DNA of 64,000 nucleotides from Litorimonas sp039975855 (lineage in GTDB: Bacteria; Pseudomonadota; Alphaproteobacteria; Caulobacterales; Maricaulaceae), in the NCBI GenBank assembly GCA_039975855.1, contig JBDWGH010000005.1:186001-250000 (forward strand), in the 5' to 3' direction. Positions 8,004 to 15,847 of the stretch are shown here, one piece after another; positions within the stretch are counted from its first letter, which is position 1, and every line of letters begins with the position of its first letter. The translations under genes were made by a program, and so were the position numbers. The notes beneath the pieces were generated by a model. The model saw only the letters and a program-made list of their open reading frames with translations. It had not been told where the DNA came from and ran no database searches.

Positions 8004-9431
8004 ATGTTCGAAGGCTTTGACGCGATCATGTTGGCGCGAATACAATTCGCCTTTACCGTCTCTTTTCACTTTATTTTTCCAGCGTTCACAATTGGCTTGT
8101 CCTCCTATTTAGCTGTTCTGAATGGCCGCTATCTGATGACGAAAGACGAGGTTTACCTCCGGCTCTTTAAGTTCTGGATCAAGATTTTTGCTGTTAGTTT
8201 TGCCATGGGCGTCGTGTCCGGCATCACCATGTCTTATCAATTCGGGACAAATTGGTCTGTGTTTTCAGATCGCGCTGGACCTGTGATTGGCCCGCTTATG
8301 GCTTATGAGGTTTTGACCGCCTTTTTCCTCGAAGCTGGGTTTTTGGGCATTATGCTTTTTGGCCGCGACCGTGTTGGCGCGAAACTTCATATGTTCGCTT
8401 GCGTCATGGTGGCTTTTGGTACGGCTTTATCTGCGACTTGGATTCTGTCTGTGAATAGTTGGATGCATACCCCGCAAGGCCATATTATCGCAGAGAACGG
8501 ACAATTCCTGCCGGTCAATTGGATGGAAATTATCTTCAACCCCTCTTTCCCTTATCGTTTGGCGCACACGCTCACGGCAGCTTATCTGACAACAGCCTTT
8601 ATCGTTGGCGGCGTCGGGGCGTGGCATTTGCTGAAAGGGCGGAAAGAAAATCTCGGTGTTCAAAAGATGTTCTCTATGGCCATGTGGATGATCGCCGTGA
8701 CGGCGCCTTTGCAAATTTTCCTCGGGGATTTGCACGGCATTAATACACTAGAACACCAACCCGCAAAAGTTATGGCGATGGAAGGCCATTATGAAAGTCA
8801 TGAACATGGCGCGCCGCTCTATTTATTCGGCATTCCAGATGACGAAAACCAAGAGCTAAAATACGCTGTCGGGATTCCGAAAGCCTCTTCCCTTATTTTG
8901 AAACATGATCTCAATGCGCCGCTCGCTGGTTTGAATACAATACCAGATGAAGACCAGCCGCCTGTCGCCGTTGTCTTTTGGTCTTTCCGCATCATGGTTG
9001 GCATTGGGTTCCTGATGTTGGGTGTGGGGCTGTTTGGATTATGGGCTCGTTTCCGCGGCAAGTTATTTGACGCGAAATGGCTACACCGCATCGCCTTTTT
9101 AATGGCGCCCAGCGGATTGGTGGCTGTGCTCGCGGGTTGGATCACGACTGAAGTGGGGCGGCAACCCTTTACGGTTTACGGTCTTATGCGCACCAGTGAA
9201 TCCGCGTCTCCATTGTCCGCGCCTGCTGTTGGTGCATCACTTATGGCGTTTATCATCGTCTATTTTTTCGTCTTTGGCGCGGGGGTGTTTTATATCCTGA
9301 GGTTGATGGGGCAGGTACCAAAGCTTGGTGAAAAAGGGATTGGAACAGAAGAGGGGCCAATTCGAACCTCTGGCATTACGCCCGCTCAGCAGGTCAAGAA
9401 ACAGACCCATATGGATGAGGAACATAAGTAA
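8004..9431 (+). CDS. cydA: Cytochrome bd-type (CioA-like) ubiquinol oxidase subunit I
   Basis: A 475-residue polytopic inner-membrane protein, subunit I of a cytochrome bd oxidase that oxidises quinol and reduces oxygen to water. The N-terminal 'ARIQFAFTVSFHFIFP' holds a heme-ligand His (residue 22) and 'YRLAHTLTAAY' a second (about residue 188); 'TEVGRQPFTVYG' is the conserved GRQP loop. The periplasmic Q loop is short and the length is below that of E. coli CydA, as in the cyanide-insensitive CioAB group. TGGAGGA precedes the ATG. cydB overlaps its stop by one base. Confidence 0.95.
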   Translation: MFEGFDAIMLARIQFAFTVSFHFIFPAFTIGLSSYLAVLNGRYLMTKDEVYLRLFKFWIKIFAVSFAMGVVSGITMSYQFGTNWSVFSDRAGPVIGPLMAYEVLTAFFLEAGFLGIMLFGRDRVGAKLHMFACVMVAFGTALSATWILSVNSWMHTPQGHIIAENGQFLPVNWMEIIFNPSFPYRLAHTLTAAYLTTAFIVGGVGAWHLLKGRKENLGVQKMFSMAMWMIAVTAPLQIFLGDLHGINTLEHQPAKVMAMEGHYESHEHGAPLYLFGIPDDENQELKYAVGIPKASSLILKHDLNAPLAGLNTIPDEDQPPVAVVFWSFRIMVGIGFLMLGVGLFGLWARFRGKLFDAKWLHRIAFLMAPSGLVAVLAGWITTEVGRQPFTVYGLMRTSESASPLSAPAVGASLMAFIIVYFFVFGAGVFYILRLMGQVPKLGEKGIGTEEGPIRTSGITPAQQVKKQTHMDEEHK

Positions 9432-10468
9432 TGGGAGATGTTGCTATCACTGGAATGGAGGTTGTGCCCTGGCTGGCTTATGCGTGGGCAGGCTTACTGG
9501 CCATCGCGGTCTATATATATGTTGTCTTGGATGGGTTCGATCTGGGTCTCGGTATTCTCTATCCTTTTTTCAAAAAGAAAGAAGACCGCGATCTTCTCAT
9601 GAATACGGTTGCGCCCGTTTGGGATGGAAATGAAACATGGTTGGTTTTGGGCGGCGGCGGATTATTTGCGGCTTTCCCTATGGCTTACGCCATTTTGATG
9701 CCGGCGCTATATGTTCCGATAATCGCCATGTTGTTGGCGTTGGTCTTCCGGGGTGTGGCTTTTGAATATCGCTGGCGGACTAAACGTTGGCTCAAATATT
9801 GGGACTTGGCGTTTATTGGCGGTTCTGTTGTGGCTGCTTTTTCACAAGGCATCGCCTTGGGCGCTTTACTTCAAGGCGTTGTTGTTGACGGCCGCGCCTA
9901 TGGCGGTGGTTGGTGGGATTGGCTTACGCCATTTTCCCTGCTTTGCGGTGTTGCTGTGGTGGCTGGTTATGGCCTGCTTGGCGCGACATGGCTCATTATG
10001 AAGACAGGTGATGATGTTCAGGCCCGCGCGAGAAAATTGGGTTGGTTTTTTGGGTTGGCGACAATTGGATTTATTGGCGCGGTTAGTTTGGCCACACCGT
10101 TCCTGGACGTGAATTACTATAGTCGATGGTTTGAAATGCCGGGTCTGTTTGTGACAATCCCGATGCCATTGGTTATCGGGGCACTTGCGATTACTTTGCT
10201 CGCTTCTATGCGGGCGCAACATCGCGAATACAGGCCCTTTATTTTATCGCTTCTTCTTTTTGCTTTGTGTTTTGTCGGGTTGGGAATTTCTATGTTCCCT
10301 TACATCGTTCCGCCTCACGTTACGATTTTGGACGCAGCGACGCCTTACCGCTCTCAGATCTTCATGTTTGTTGGGGCCTGCGTTCTGATCCCAGTTATCC
10401 TTGGGTACACGGCATTTGCCTATTGGGTCTTTCGTGGGAAGGTTGACCCAGATGAAGGATATCACTGA
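9431..10468 (+). CDS. cydB: Cytochrome bd-type ubiquinol oxidase subunit II
   Basis: A 345-residue membrane protein with about eight hydrophobic segments, the partner of CydA. The N-terminal 'YVVLDGFDLGLGILYPF' and 'VWDGNETWLVLGGGGLFAAFP' are the standard CydB signatures. Its ATG overlaps the cydA stop (TAATG) and its own stop overlaps the ATG of a 34-residue membrane peptide (TGATG), so the three genes are translationally coupled. Confidence 0.95.
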   Translation: MGDVAITGMEVVPWLAYAWAGLLAIAVYIYVVLDGFDLGLGILYPFFKKKEDRDLLMNTVAPVWDGNETWLVLGGGGLFAAFPMAYAILMPALYVPIIAMLLALVFRGVAFEYRWRTKRWLKYWDLAFIGGSVVAAFSQGIALGALLQGVVVDGRAYGGGWWDWLTPFSLLCGVAVVAGYGLLGATWLIMKTGDDVQARARKLGWFFGLATIGFIGAVSLATPFLDVNYYSRWFEMPGLFVTIPMPLVIGALAITLLASMRAQHREYRPFILSLLLFALCFVGLGISMFPYIVPPHVTILDAATPYRSQIFMFVGACVLIPVILGYTAFAYWVFRGKVDPDEGYH

Positions 10469-10572
10469 TGAAGCAGGCGGCGAAAAAACTGGGGTGGTTT
10501 GTCGGGCTTTATCTCATGGGTTTGGCTATTATCAGTATTGTCGCTTTCATCATACGATCGGCCATTTTGTAG
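10468..10572 (+). CDS. DUF2474-type small subunit of the bd oxidase
   Basis: A 34-residue protein starting MKQAAKKLGWFVGLYL, then a single transmembrane helix and a basic end (FIIRSAIL). Its ATG overlaps the cydB stop by one base. The pattern of a short basic start, 'LGWFVGL', one helix and an Arg matches DUF2474, the tiny proteins encoded right after CioAB-type oxidase genes. These are functionally comparable to CydX, which stabilises the oxidase. Position and sequence agree, but the family match is from memory. Confidence 0.8.
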   Translation: MKQAAKKLGWFVGLYLMGLAIISIVAFIIRSAIL

Positions 10573-10689
10573 GCGCTTGACGAAATCAGCCAAATAGCCC
10601 ATATGAGCTTCAGAAACAGGCCGTCCTGGTCCTGTCGCTACTTCCGAACAACATTTCTAATGACTTGAACGCAAAACGCGTTCCTTCGG

Positions 10690-12021
10690 ATGGCAAACTC
10701 TCCCAAACCAAAAGAATACCTAATGACAAATTTACTCGAACAAGACCTCGATGAGATGACCGCCATCTCATTGGATGATCTGAAAAAACTAAAACCCAAA
10801 GAATTGACGAAATTTGCGGAAGAAGTCGGTATCGAAAATGCTGCGTCCATGCGCAAACAAGACATCTTCTTTGCGATCTTAAAAGACCTCGCCGAAGATG
10901 ACGTAAAGACAATTGGCTCTGGCGTGCTCGAAGTTTTAAAAGACGGCTTCGGCTTTATGCGCGCTCCGGAAGCCAACTATCTCCCGGGCCCAGACGATAT
11001 TTATGTCGACCCAAAATTGATCCGGAAATTCGGTCTTAAAACAGGGGATACGATCTCCGGCGAAATTCTCTCACCAAAAGAGAATGAGCGTTACTTCGCT
11101 CTGTCCGAAGTCAGCTCTATCAATTTCTCTTCGATCGAAGACGCCCGCAATAAAATTCACTTTGATAATCTTACACCGCTCTATCCTGACCAACGTATGC
11201 AGATGGAGATCGAAGACCCATCGCGTAAGGATCAGTCCGGCCGCGTCATCGATATTGTTTCGCCAATTGGTAAAGGTCAGCGTGCATTGATCGTTGCTCC
11301 GCCGCGAACAGGTAAAACTGTTTTGCTGCAAAACATTGCCCACTCCATCGAAAAGAACCACCCAGAGTGTTATGTCCTTGTCCTGTTGATTGACGAGCGC
11401 CCCGAAGAAGTGACTGATATGCAGCGCAGCGTTAAAGGCGAAGTCGTGTCTTCGACATTTGATGAACCTGCCACACGCCACGTACAGGTCGCCGAAATGG
11501 TTATCCAAAAAGCCAAGCGCCTGACGGAGAACGGTAAGGATGTCGTTATTCTGCTCGACTCCATTACGCGCTTAGGCCGCGCTTATAACACAGTTGTGCC
11601 AAGCTCCGGTAAGGTCCTGACCGGCGGTGTGGACGCAAACGCCTTGCAACGTCCGAAGCGTTTCTTCGGTGCAGCCCGAAACATTGAAGAAGGGGGGTCA
11701 CTGACAATTATTGCGACTGCCCTAATCGATACGGGTTCGCGTATGGACGAAGTTATCTTTGAAGAATTTAAAGGCACAGGTAATAGCGAAATCGTGCTTG
11801 ATCGCAAAGTTGCGGATAAGCGTATCTTCCCTGCAATTGACGTTACGAAATCCGGCACACGGAAAGAAGAGCTTCTCGTCCCGGCAGATGAGCTGCAAAA
11901 GACCTATGTTCTTCGCCGCATCCTCAACCCAATGGGCACAATGGATGCGATCGAGTTTTTACTCGGTAAGCTGAAAGACAATAAATCGAATGCTGACTTC
12001 TTCGACAGTATGAACACCTAA
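10690..12021 (+). CDS. rho: Transcription termination factor Rho
   Basis: A 443-residue (or 432 from the ATG at 10723) hexameric RNA helicase that ends transcription at Rho-dependent sites. The order is Rho N-terminal domain (residues about 25-75, 'LKKLKPKELTKFAEEVGIE'), cold-shock-like RNA-binding domain ('GFGFMRAPEANYLPGPDDIYV') and a RecA-type ATPase. The ATPase shows Walker A 'APPRTGKT', Walker B 'VVILLDSITRLGRAYN' and the 'GGVDANAL' Q/R-loop region. Neither start has a strong ribosome site. A hairpin terminator follows. Confidence 0.97.
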   Translation: MANSPKPKEYLMTNLLEQDLDEMTAISLDDLKKLKPKELTKFAEEVGIENAASMRKQDIFFAILKDLAEDDVKTIGSGVLEVLKDGFGFMRAPEANYLPGPDDIYVDPKLIRKFGLKTGDTISGEILSPKENERYFALSEVSSINFSSIEDARNKIHFDNLTPLYPDQRMQMEIEDPSRKDQSGRVIDIVSPIGKGQRALIVAPPRTGKTVLLQNIAHSIEKNHPECYVLVLLIDERPEEVTDMQRSVKGEVVSSTFDEPATRHVQVAEMVIQKAKRLTENGKDVVILLDSITRLGRAYNTVVPSSGKVLTGGVDANALQRPKRFFGAARNIEEGGSLTIIATALIDTGSRMDEVIFEEFKGTGNSEIVLDRKVADKRIFPAIDVTKSGTRKEELLVPADELQKTYVLRRILNPMGTMDAIEFLLGKLKDNKSNADFFDSMNT

Positions 12022-12036
12022 CTGTTCAGTTGAATA

Positions 12037-12516
12037 TCAAACGATAGAGGCTTCTGCGTTATGCGCGGAGGCCTTTTTATTTGGACGGCTTATACGTGCA
12101 AAAACAAACCCGCCAATTGCGCCCGCCAGCATTTGTAGGCTGATCCCAAAAGCATCGCGCGCACCTGCAATAATGTGAATATCGAAAAAGTTGGCCTTCA
12201 TCGCAAAGAGCATTACGAGAATCGCGACGGCACCCGCGACGCAGTACACAATTGGACGGCCAAATTTCGCAAACCGATAAACTAACCCTCCCACTAAAAA
12301 AGCAATCGCAAGGGCTATACTTACAAAAATGATGTAAAGTGATCCAAGGTGTTGCAGGTCATAAAGCGTCATAGATAGACGTTCAGCAAAACCAACATCT
12401 GCGCCAATATCATCTAATCGCGCCAAGACGTTCTGAGTTTGAAATATAACACCCAACACAACCGCGGTGAGCACTCCAGCAAACCAACCACCAATCCGTT
12501 TGAAAATTCCGTCCAT
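12037..12516 (-). CDS. Hypothetical four-helix membrane protein
   Basis: A 159-residue protein with four predicted transmembrane segments, about residues 10-28, 58-82, 85-105 and 118-142, and a hydrophilic C-terminal tail (NKKASAHNAEASIV). I do not recognise the family. It is convergent with rho, and the last codons of this gene double as the rho terminator hairpin on the other strand. It is divergent from the PQQ sugar dehydrogenase gene with only about 50 bases between starts. Confidence 0.7.
   Translation of the reverse strand: MDGIFKRIGGWFAGVLTAVVLGVIFQTQNVLARLDDIGADVGFAERLSMTLYDLQHLGSLYIIFVSIALAIAFLVGGLVYRFAKFGRPIVYCVAGAVAILVMLFAMKANFFDIHIIAGARDAFGISLQMLAGAIGGFVFARISRPNKKASAHNAEASIV
12048..12078 (+). 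terminator. Intrinsic terminator of rho
   Basis: AGGCTTCTGCG (12048-12058) pairs with CGCGGAGGCCT (12064-12074) over 11 positions including two G-T type pairs, with a 5-base loop and TTTTT directly after. It lies inside the 3' end of the opposite-strand membrane protein gene. Confidence 0.7.
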
Positions 12517-12565
12517 AACGATATGGCTAGAGGGGAATGAGGCATAAGGTCAAGCGGAGTTGGAA

Positions 12566-13714
12566 ATGCGTGTATTGAAAACAAGCGTTGGATTTGTACT
12601 AGCAGCGAGCGCGTTGACGGCTTGTTTGGAGCCGCAACCCGCGCCGGAATTGACGCAACGTCCTTCGACTGACTTCCGTGTCACCGAAATTCAAACAGGT
12701 CTGAAGAATCCTTGGTCTGTTGCTGAACAGCCTGATGGAGCATTTCTCATCACAGAAAAATCCGGAAAACTACTAAGCATCTCTGATGGGGGCGACCGCG
12801 TCGAGATTGAGGGTCTACCAACGGATATCTATGCCAGCGGGCAGGGCGGTTTATTGGAGGTTGTCACAGCTCCTGATTTTTCCACCAGTGCAGACGTCTA
12901 CATCTCTTATGCTTATGGAACAGATGAAGCCAACGGAACCGCGCTTCTCCGCGCGCAACTCGACGGCAATGTTTTAAAGTCTCCAACCGTTATTTTCCGC
13001 TCCAGCCCACCCAAGACGGCGGCGTCGCATTTCGGCGGGAAGATCGCATTCTTACCGGACGATACTTTGGTTCTGACTTTAGGGGACGGCTTTGCTTACC
13101 GCGAGGATGCGCAAAAGGCGGATACGCATTTAGGGAAACTCGTGCGCCTGACGCGGGATGGCGGCGTGCCGCAAAACAATCCCTTTGTCGGGCAATCGAA
13201 AGACGGACGAGAGTTCAAACCTCAAATCTATTCTATCGGCCACCGCAACCCACAAGGCCTCGCTTATGACGCGCAGACCAACACGCTTTGGCAGCACGAA
13301 CATGGTCCGCGCGGCGGGGATGAGTTGAACCAGATTGAACCCGGCGCAAATTATGGCTGGCCCCTTGCCACCGAAGGGCGTGATTATCAGGGCGCCCGGA
13401 TTTCGCCTTATGAAACCTTCGAGGGCATGGTTGACCCGGTTCACGGTTGGACCCCATCAATCGCGCCTTCAGGTCTCGCGATCTACCGTGGAAATATGTT
13501 CCCAGAGTGGAGGGGTGATGCTTTGATTGGCGGTCTTGCTAGTCGCGATTTGCGCCGTGTGGATTTGGAAAACGGAAAAAGCGTCGGTGAGGAAGATTTA
13601 CTGTCTGATCTGGATGGCCGTGTCCGCGATGTGCGCGTTGCGCGTGACGGTGCGGTTTTGCTCTTGGTTGAAGATAGTGAAGACGGAAAGCTCTTGCGCC
13701 TCACACCCAAATAG
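12566..13714 (+). CDS. PQQ-dependent sugar (aldose) dehydrogenase lipoprotein
   Basis: A 382-residue beta-propeller of the soluble PQQ glucose/aldose sugar dehydrogenase family, which oxidises sugars in the periplasm. The first 20 residues are a lipoprotein signal ending in the lipobox LTAC. Family motifs follow: 'WSVAEQPDGAFLITEKSGKL', 'HFGGKIAF', 'LTLGDG', 'SIGHRNPQGLAYD' and 'HEHGPRGGDELN', which carry the catalytic His and PQQ/calcium ligands. I chose ATG 12566 (GCGGAG upstream) over an upstream TTG. PQQ synthesis genes are not in the window, so the cofactor source is unknown. Confidence 0.92.
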   Translation: MRVLKTSVGFVLAASALTACLEPQPAPELTQRPSTDFRVTEIQTGLKNPWSVAEQPDGAFLITEKSGKLLSISDGGDRVEIEGLPTDIYASGQGGLLEVVTAPDFSTSADVYISYAYGTDEANGTALLRAQLDGNVLKSPTVIFRSSPPKTAASHFGGKIAFLPDDTLVLTLGDGFAYREDAQKADTHLGKLVRLTRDGGVPQNNPFVGQSKDGREFKPQIYSIGHRNPQGLAYDAQTNTLWQHEHGPRGGDELNQIEPGANYGWPLATEGRDYQGARISPYETFEGMVDPVHGWTPSIAPSGLAIYRGNMFPEWRGDALIGGLASRDLRRVDLENGKSVGEEDLLSDLDGRVRDVRVARDGAVLLLVEDSEDGKLLRLTPK

Positions 13715-13726
13715 CTGCTTTGTTTC

Positions 13727-13776
13727 TGCGAATGAGTTGCAGGGTTATTGACACTCATTCGCAACTACCCTACATA
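13727..13776 (+). promoter_or_regulatory. Candidate iron-regulated promoter of bfd
   Basis: An 11-bp perfect inverted repeat, TGCGAATGAGT (13727-13737) and ACTCATTCGCA (13753-13763), has AATGA/TCATT halves like those of Fur-type boxes. It overlaps a promoter with TTGACA at 13748-13753, a 17-base spacer and TACATA at 13771-13776. The predicted start of transcription falls at or next to the bfd ATG at 13783, so the message may be leaderless. Confidence 0.5.
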
Positions 13777-13782
13777 CATCGC

Positions 13783-13974
13783 ATGATCCATTGCATCTGC
13801 AATAATATTAACACGGCAAAAGTCGATGCGGCCGCAGCGAACGGCGCAGAAACGGCAGCTTGTGTTCAACGGGCTTGCGGAACCAAGTTCAATTGTGGAC
13901 AGTGCCGTGTGGATATTGAATCCCGCCTACGCGAGTGGCGCATTGCCAATCCGGCTTTGGAAGCCGCTGAATAG
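13783..13974 (+). CDS. bfd: Bacterioferritin-associated ferredoxin
   Basis: A 63-residue [2Fe-2S] protein. Cysteines fall at residues 4, 6, 38 and 41, exactly the spacing of E. coli Bfd. Bfd docks on bacterioferritin and passes electrons to its heme to release stored iron. The start is the ATG at 13783, since it gives the family N-terminus 'MIHCICNN'; an upstream in-frame start only adds promoter sequence. No Shine-Dalgarno is present. bfr lies 167 bases downstream on the same strand. Confidence 0.93.
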   Translation: MIHCICNNINTAKVDAAAANGAETAACVQRACGTKFNCGQCRVDIESRLREWRIANPALEAAE

Positions 13975-14021
13975 CCCAAAACACCCTGTTTTTCTGCAAT
14001 TGATTTGCACCCGCGAAGAAA

Positions 14022-14039
14022 CCTTCGCGAATGATTTTC
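14022..14039 (+). terminator. Hairpin between bfd and bfr
   Basis: CGCGAAG (14022-14028), loop AAAC, CTTCGCG (14033-14039): a perfect 7-bp stem. It is followed by AATGATTTTC, which is not a clean T-run. It may end or attenuate the bfd transcript before bfr. Confidence 0.4.
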
Positions 14040-14141
14040 ACCTGCACTGATTTCCGTTGACCAACCGCATCTACTTGGGTGAGGACCGCGTAACGATTTT
14101 AACAACTCGAAATCTTGAGTTTAAAAATAATGGAGAAGAAC

Positions 14142-14630
14142 ATGCGCGGTGACCCAAAAACTATCAAATGGCTCAATACAGCGTTGAAGGCTGAGCTAAC
14201 GGCTATCAATCAATACTTCCTCCATTCACGCATGCTCAAAGATTGGGGCGTTACGAAACTTGCGAAGAAGGAATATGAAGAGTCCATCGAAGAGATGAAC
14301 CACGCCGATACGATCATTGAACGTATTCTCTTTTTGGGCGGTCTTCCAAATCTCCAAGATCTAGGAAAACTGCATATTGGCGAAACCGTCGAAGAAATCT
14401 TGCAATGTGATATGAAACTCGAAGATCACGCTATTCCAATGTACCGCGATGCTGTTGAGCATTGTGAGAGTGTTCGGGATTACGGCACACGTGATATCCT
14501 CCAAGCAATCCTCGTTGAGGAAGAAGAGCATGTCGATTATCTTGAAACGCAATTCGATCTCATTAAACAAATGGGAATTCAGAATTATATTCAACTCCAA
14601 AGCGGATCTGTGACGGATGGTGAGGGGTAA
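14142..14630 (+). CDS. bfr: Bacterioferritin
   Basis: A 162-residue heme-containing ferritin forming a 24-subunit iron store. The start at 14142 has GGAGAAG seven bases upstream and gives the family start MRGDPK. With this numbering the diiron ferroxidase ligands fall at E18, E51, H54, E94, E127 and H130, and the heme-binding Met at M52, identical to E. coli Bfr. An earlier in-frame TTG at 14115 would break that numbering. It is preceded by bfd, its partner for iron release. Confidence 0.96.
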   Translation: MRGDPKTIKWLNTALKAELTAINQYFLHSRMLKDWGVTKLAKKEYEESIEEMNHADTIIERILFLGGLPNLQDLGKLHIGETVEEILQCDMKLEDHAIPMYRDAVEHCESVRDYGTRDILQAILVEEEEHVDYLETQFDLIKQMGIQNYIQLQSGSVTDGEG

Positions 14631-14697
14631 TCTGACAGGAATGTGATGGGCGAATTACGGCCCTCTTAACGCCCCGCCAAGATTTAGCCTTTACGGC

Positions 14698-15306
14698 ATG
14701 ATATCTGTGAAACGGGCAATTCTCATATTGACGTCGGCGATTGTTTTGTCGGCCTGCGGTTCCGCACCGAAACCAGCTTCTGTTGGCGGATCGGGTAGCG
14801 GTGCATCCGGCGGACTGGTCTTGCGGGATTCCGTTGCTTACTCCCAAATTGACCCGCGCTGGAAATCAGATCGCTTGGGAAACACAAATGATACAATGGG
14901 GAGTGATGGCTGTCTGGTGACGGCCGCCTCGATGGCATTGTCAAACCTCGGGTTTCAAACCAGCCCGAAGGATTTGAACAAACGCCTAACCCACACCAAG
15001 AGCTATACGAAAAACGGTTGGTTGATTTGGGATGGCATTCGCCGCGTCACAGATGGGCGCGCGAAAGCGACGTTTTATGACAAGGTGGATGCACCGACGA
15101 TTGATGCCTGTATGCGCCGAGGTGAGTATCCGATGGTGCAGTTCTACTTGCCGAACGGACGTTCACATTGGGCGATGATTGTGAAGCATGATGCGCGTGG
15201 ATATCATATGCGAGACCCGCTTCGGACGAGTGAAAAACCATTGATTTTTCCTGCGGGGATTAGTGGCTATCGTGCGGTGCGATGTATCGGGTTGGCGGAC
15301 AAATAA
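14698..15306 (+). CDS. C39-like (papain-fold) peptidase lipoprotein
   Basis: A 202-residue protein with a lipoprotein signal ending in LSAC (Cys at residue 20), a Gly/Ser-rich linker and one peptidase_C39-like domain. The motif 'GSDGCLVTAASMAL' holds the likely nucleophile Cys, 'SHWAMIVKHDARGYHMRDP' the His and the Asp. Unlike exporter-linked C39 domains, it stands alone and should sit on the periplasmic side. Substrate unknown; family members are often linked to cell-wall or peptide cleavage. No functional link to bfr is implied beyond adjacency. Confidence 0.8.
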   Translation: MISVKRAILILTSAIVLSACGSAPKPASVGGSGSGASGGLVLRDSVAYSQIDPRWKSDRLGNTNDTMGSDGCLVTAASMALSNLGFQTSPKDLNKRLTHTKSYTKNGWLIWDGIRRVTDGRAKATFYDKVDAPTIDACMRRGEYPMVQFYLPNGRSHWAMIVKHDARGYHMRDPLRTSEKPLIFPAGISGYRAVRCIGLADK

Positions 15307-15308
15307 AA

Positions 15309-15336
15309 AAACGCCCGAACAGATGTTCGAGCGTTT
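15309..15336. terminator. Bidirectional terminator between two convergent genes
   Basis: AAACGC, a C/A mismatch, CGAACA, loop GA, TGTTCG, GCGTTT form a hairpin at 15309-15336. It is flanked by A-runs on the left and TTTCTAT on the right. It can end both the C39-like gene (plus) and the small Gly-rich gene (minus, U-run stronger). Confidence 0.65.
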
Positions 15337-15363
15337 CTATACATAGATGTTTTGGGTTAGGTT

Positions 15364-15660
15364 CTAGCCTTTATTGCCCATAACCTTGCTTAGAATAAAC
15401 GACAGGATAGTTCCGCCGACACCGCCAGACACAACACCGCCAAGGATGCTGGAGACGTTTAGGCCTGCGCCATCTGCTGGGCTCGCAAAGACACCTTCAA
15501 GGCCTGGAATCATAGGTGCAAGTGCCGCAAGGCCTGTGCCGCCAACAATACCGGTCAAAACCTTACCGGCTGTTCCCATATTTGAGTTTGTCAATTTCCC
15601 ACCGAGCAAGCCGCCCGCGCCGCCGCTGAGAAGTCCTAAACCTAAACTAACAATATCCAT
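15364..15660 (-). CDS. Small Gly-rich hydrophobic protein
   Basis: A 98-residue protein dominated by Gly, Leu, Val and Ala. It has two or three glycine-zipper-like hydrophobic stretches ('LGLLSGGAGGLLGG', 'GIVGGTGLAALAP', 'ILGGVVSGGVGGTIL'). It is likely membrane-inserted or self-assembling; no family recognised. I chose ATG 15660 with GGGGAA upstream rather than a TTG at 15672. A full CtrA-type box lies about 60 bases before the start, shared with comM on the other side. Confidence 0.65.
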   Translation of the reverse strand: MDIVSLGLGLLSGGAGGLLGGKLTNSNMGTAGKVLTGIVGGTGLAALAPMIPGLEGVFASPADGAGLNVSSILGGVVSGGVGGTILSFILSKVMGNKG

Positions 15661-15718
15661 AATATTCCCCAATATTTAACGGTGCCGCGGGTTGCGGCAC
15701 TTGAAGAAAGTTTGCGGT

Positions 15719-15733
15719 TTAAACATTTGTTAA
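15719..15733. promoter_or_regulatory. Candidate CtrA binding site (TTAA-N7-TTAA)
   Basis: TTAA at 15719-15722, seven bases, TTAA at 15730-15733, the full-site layout of the cell-cycle regulator CtrA of Caulobacterales. It lies in the divergent region between the Gly-rich protein gene and comM. Binding is inferred from the pattern only. Confidence 0.45.
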
Positions 15734-15847
15734 TCAAGCCAAATTGTCGCAATTCGCTTACCTCAGCGTGCAAAATTCCATAAGTTCTTGATTTGTTCTC
15801 GTGATTCTGGTTTCTACACAGTCTCTAATATAGATTCTGAGGCCATT

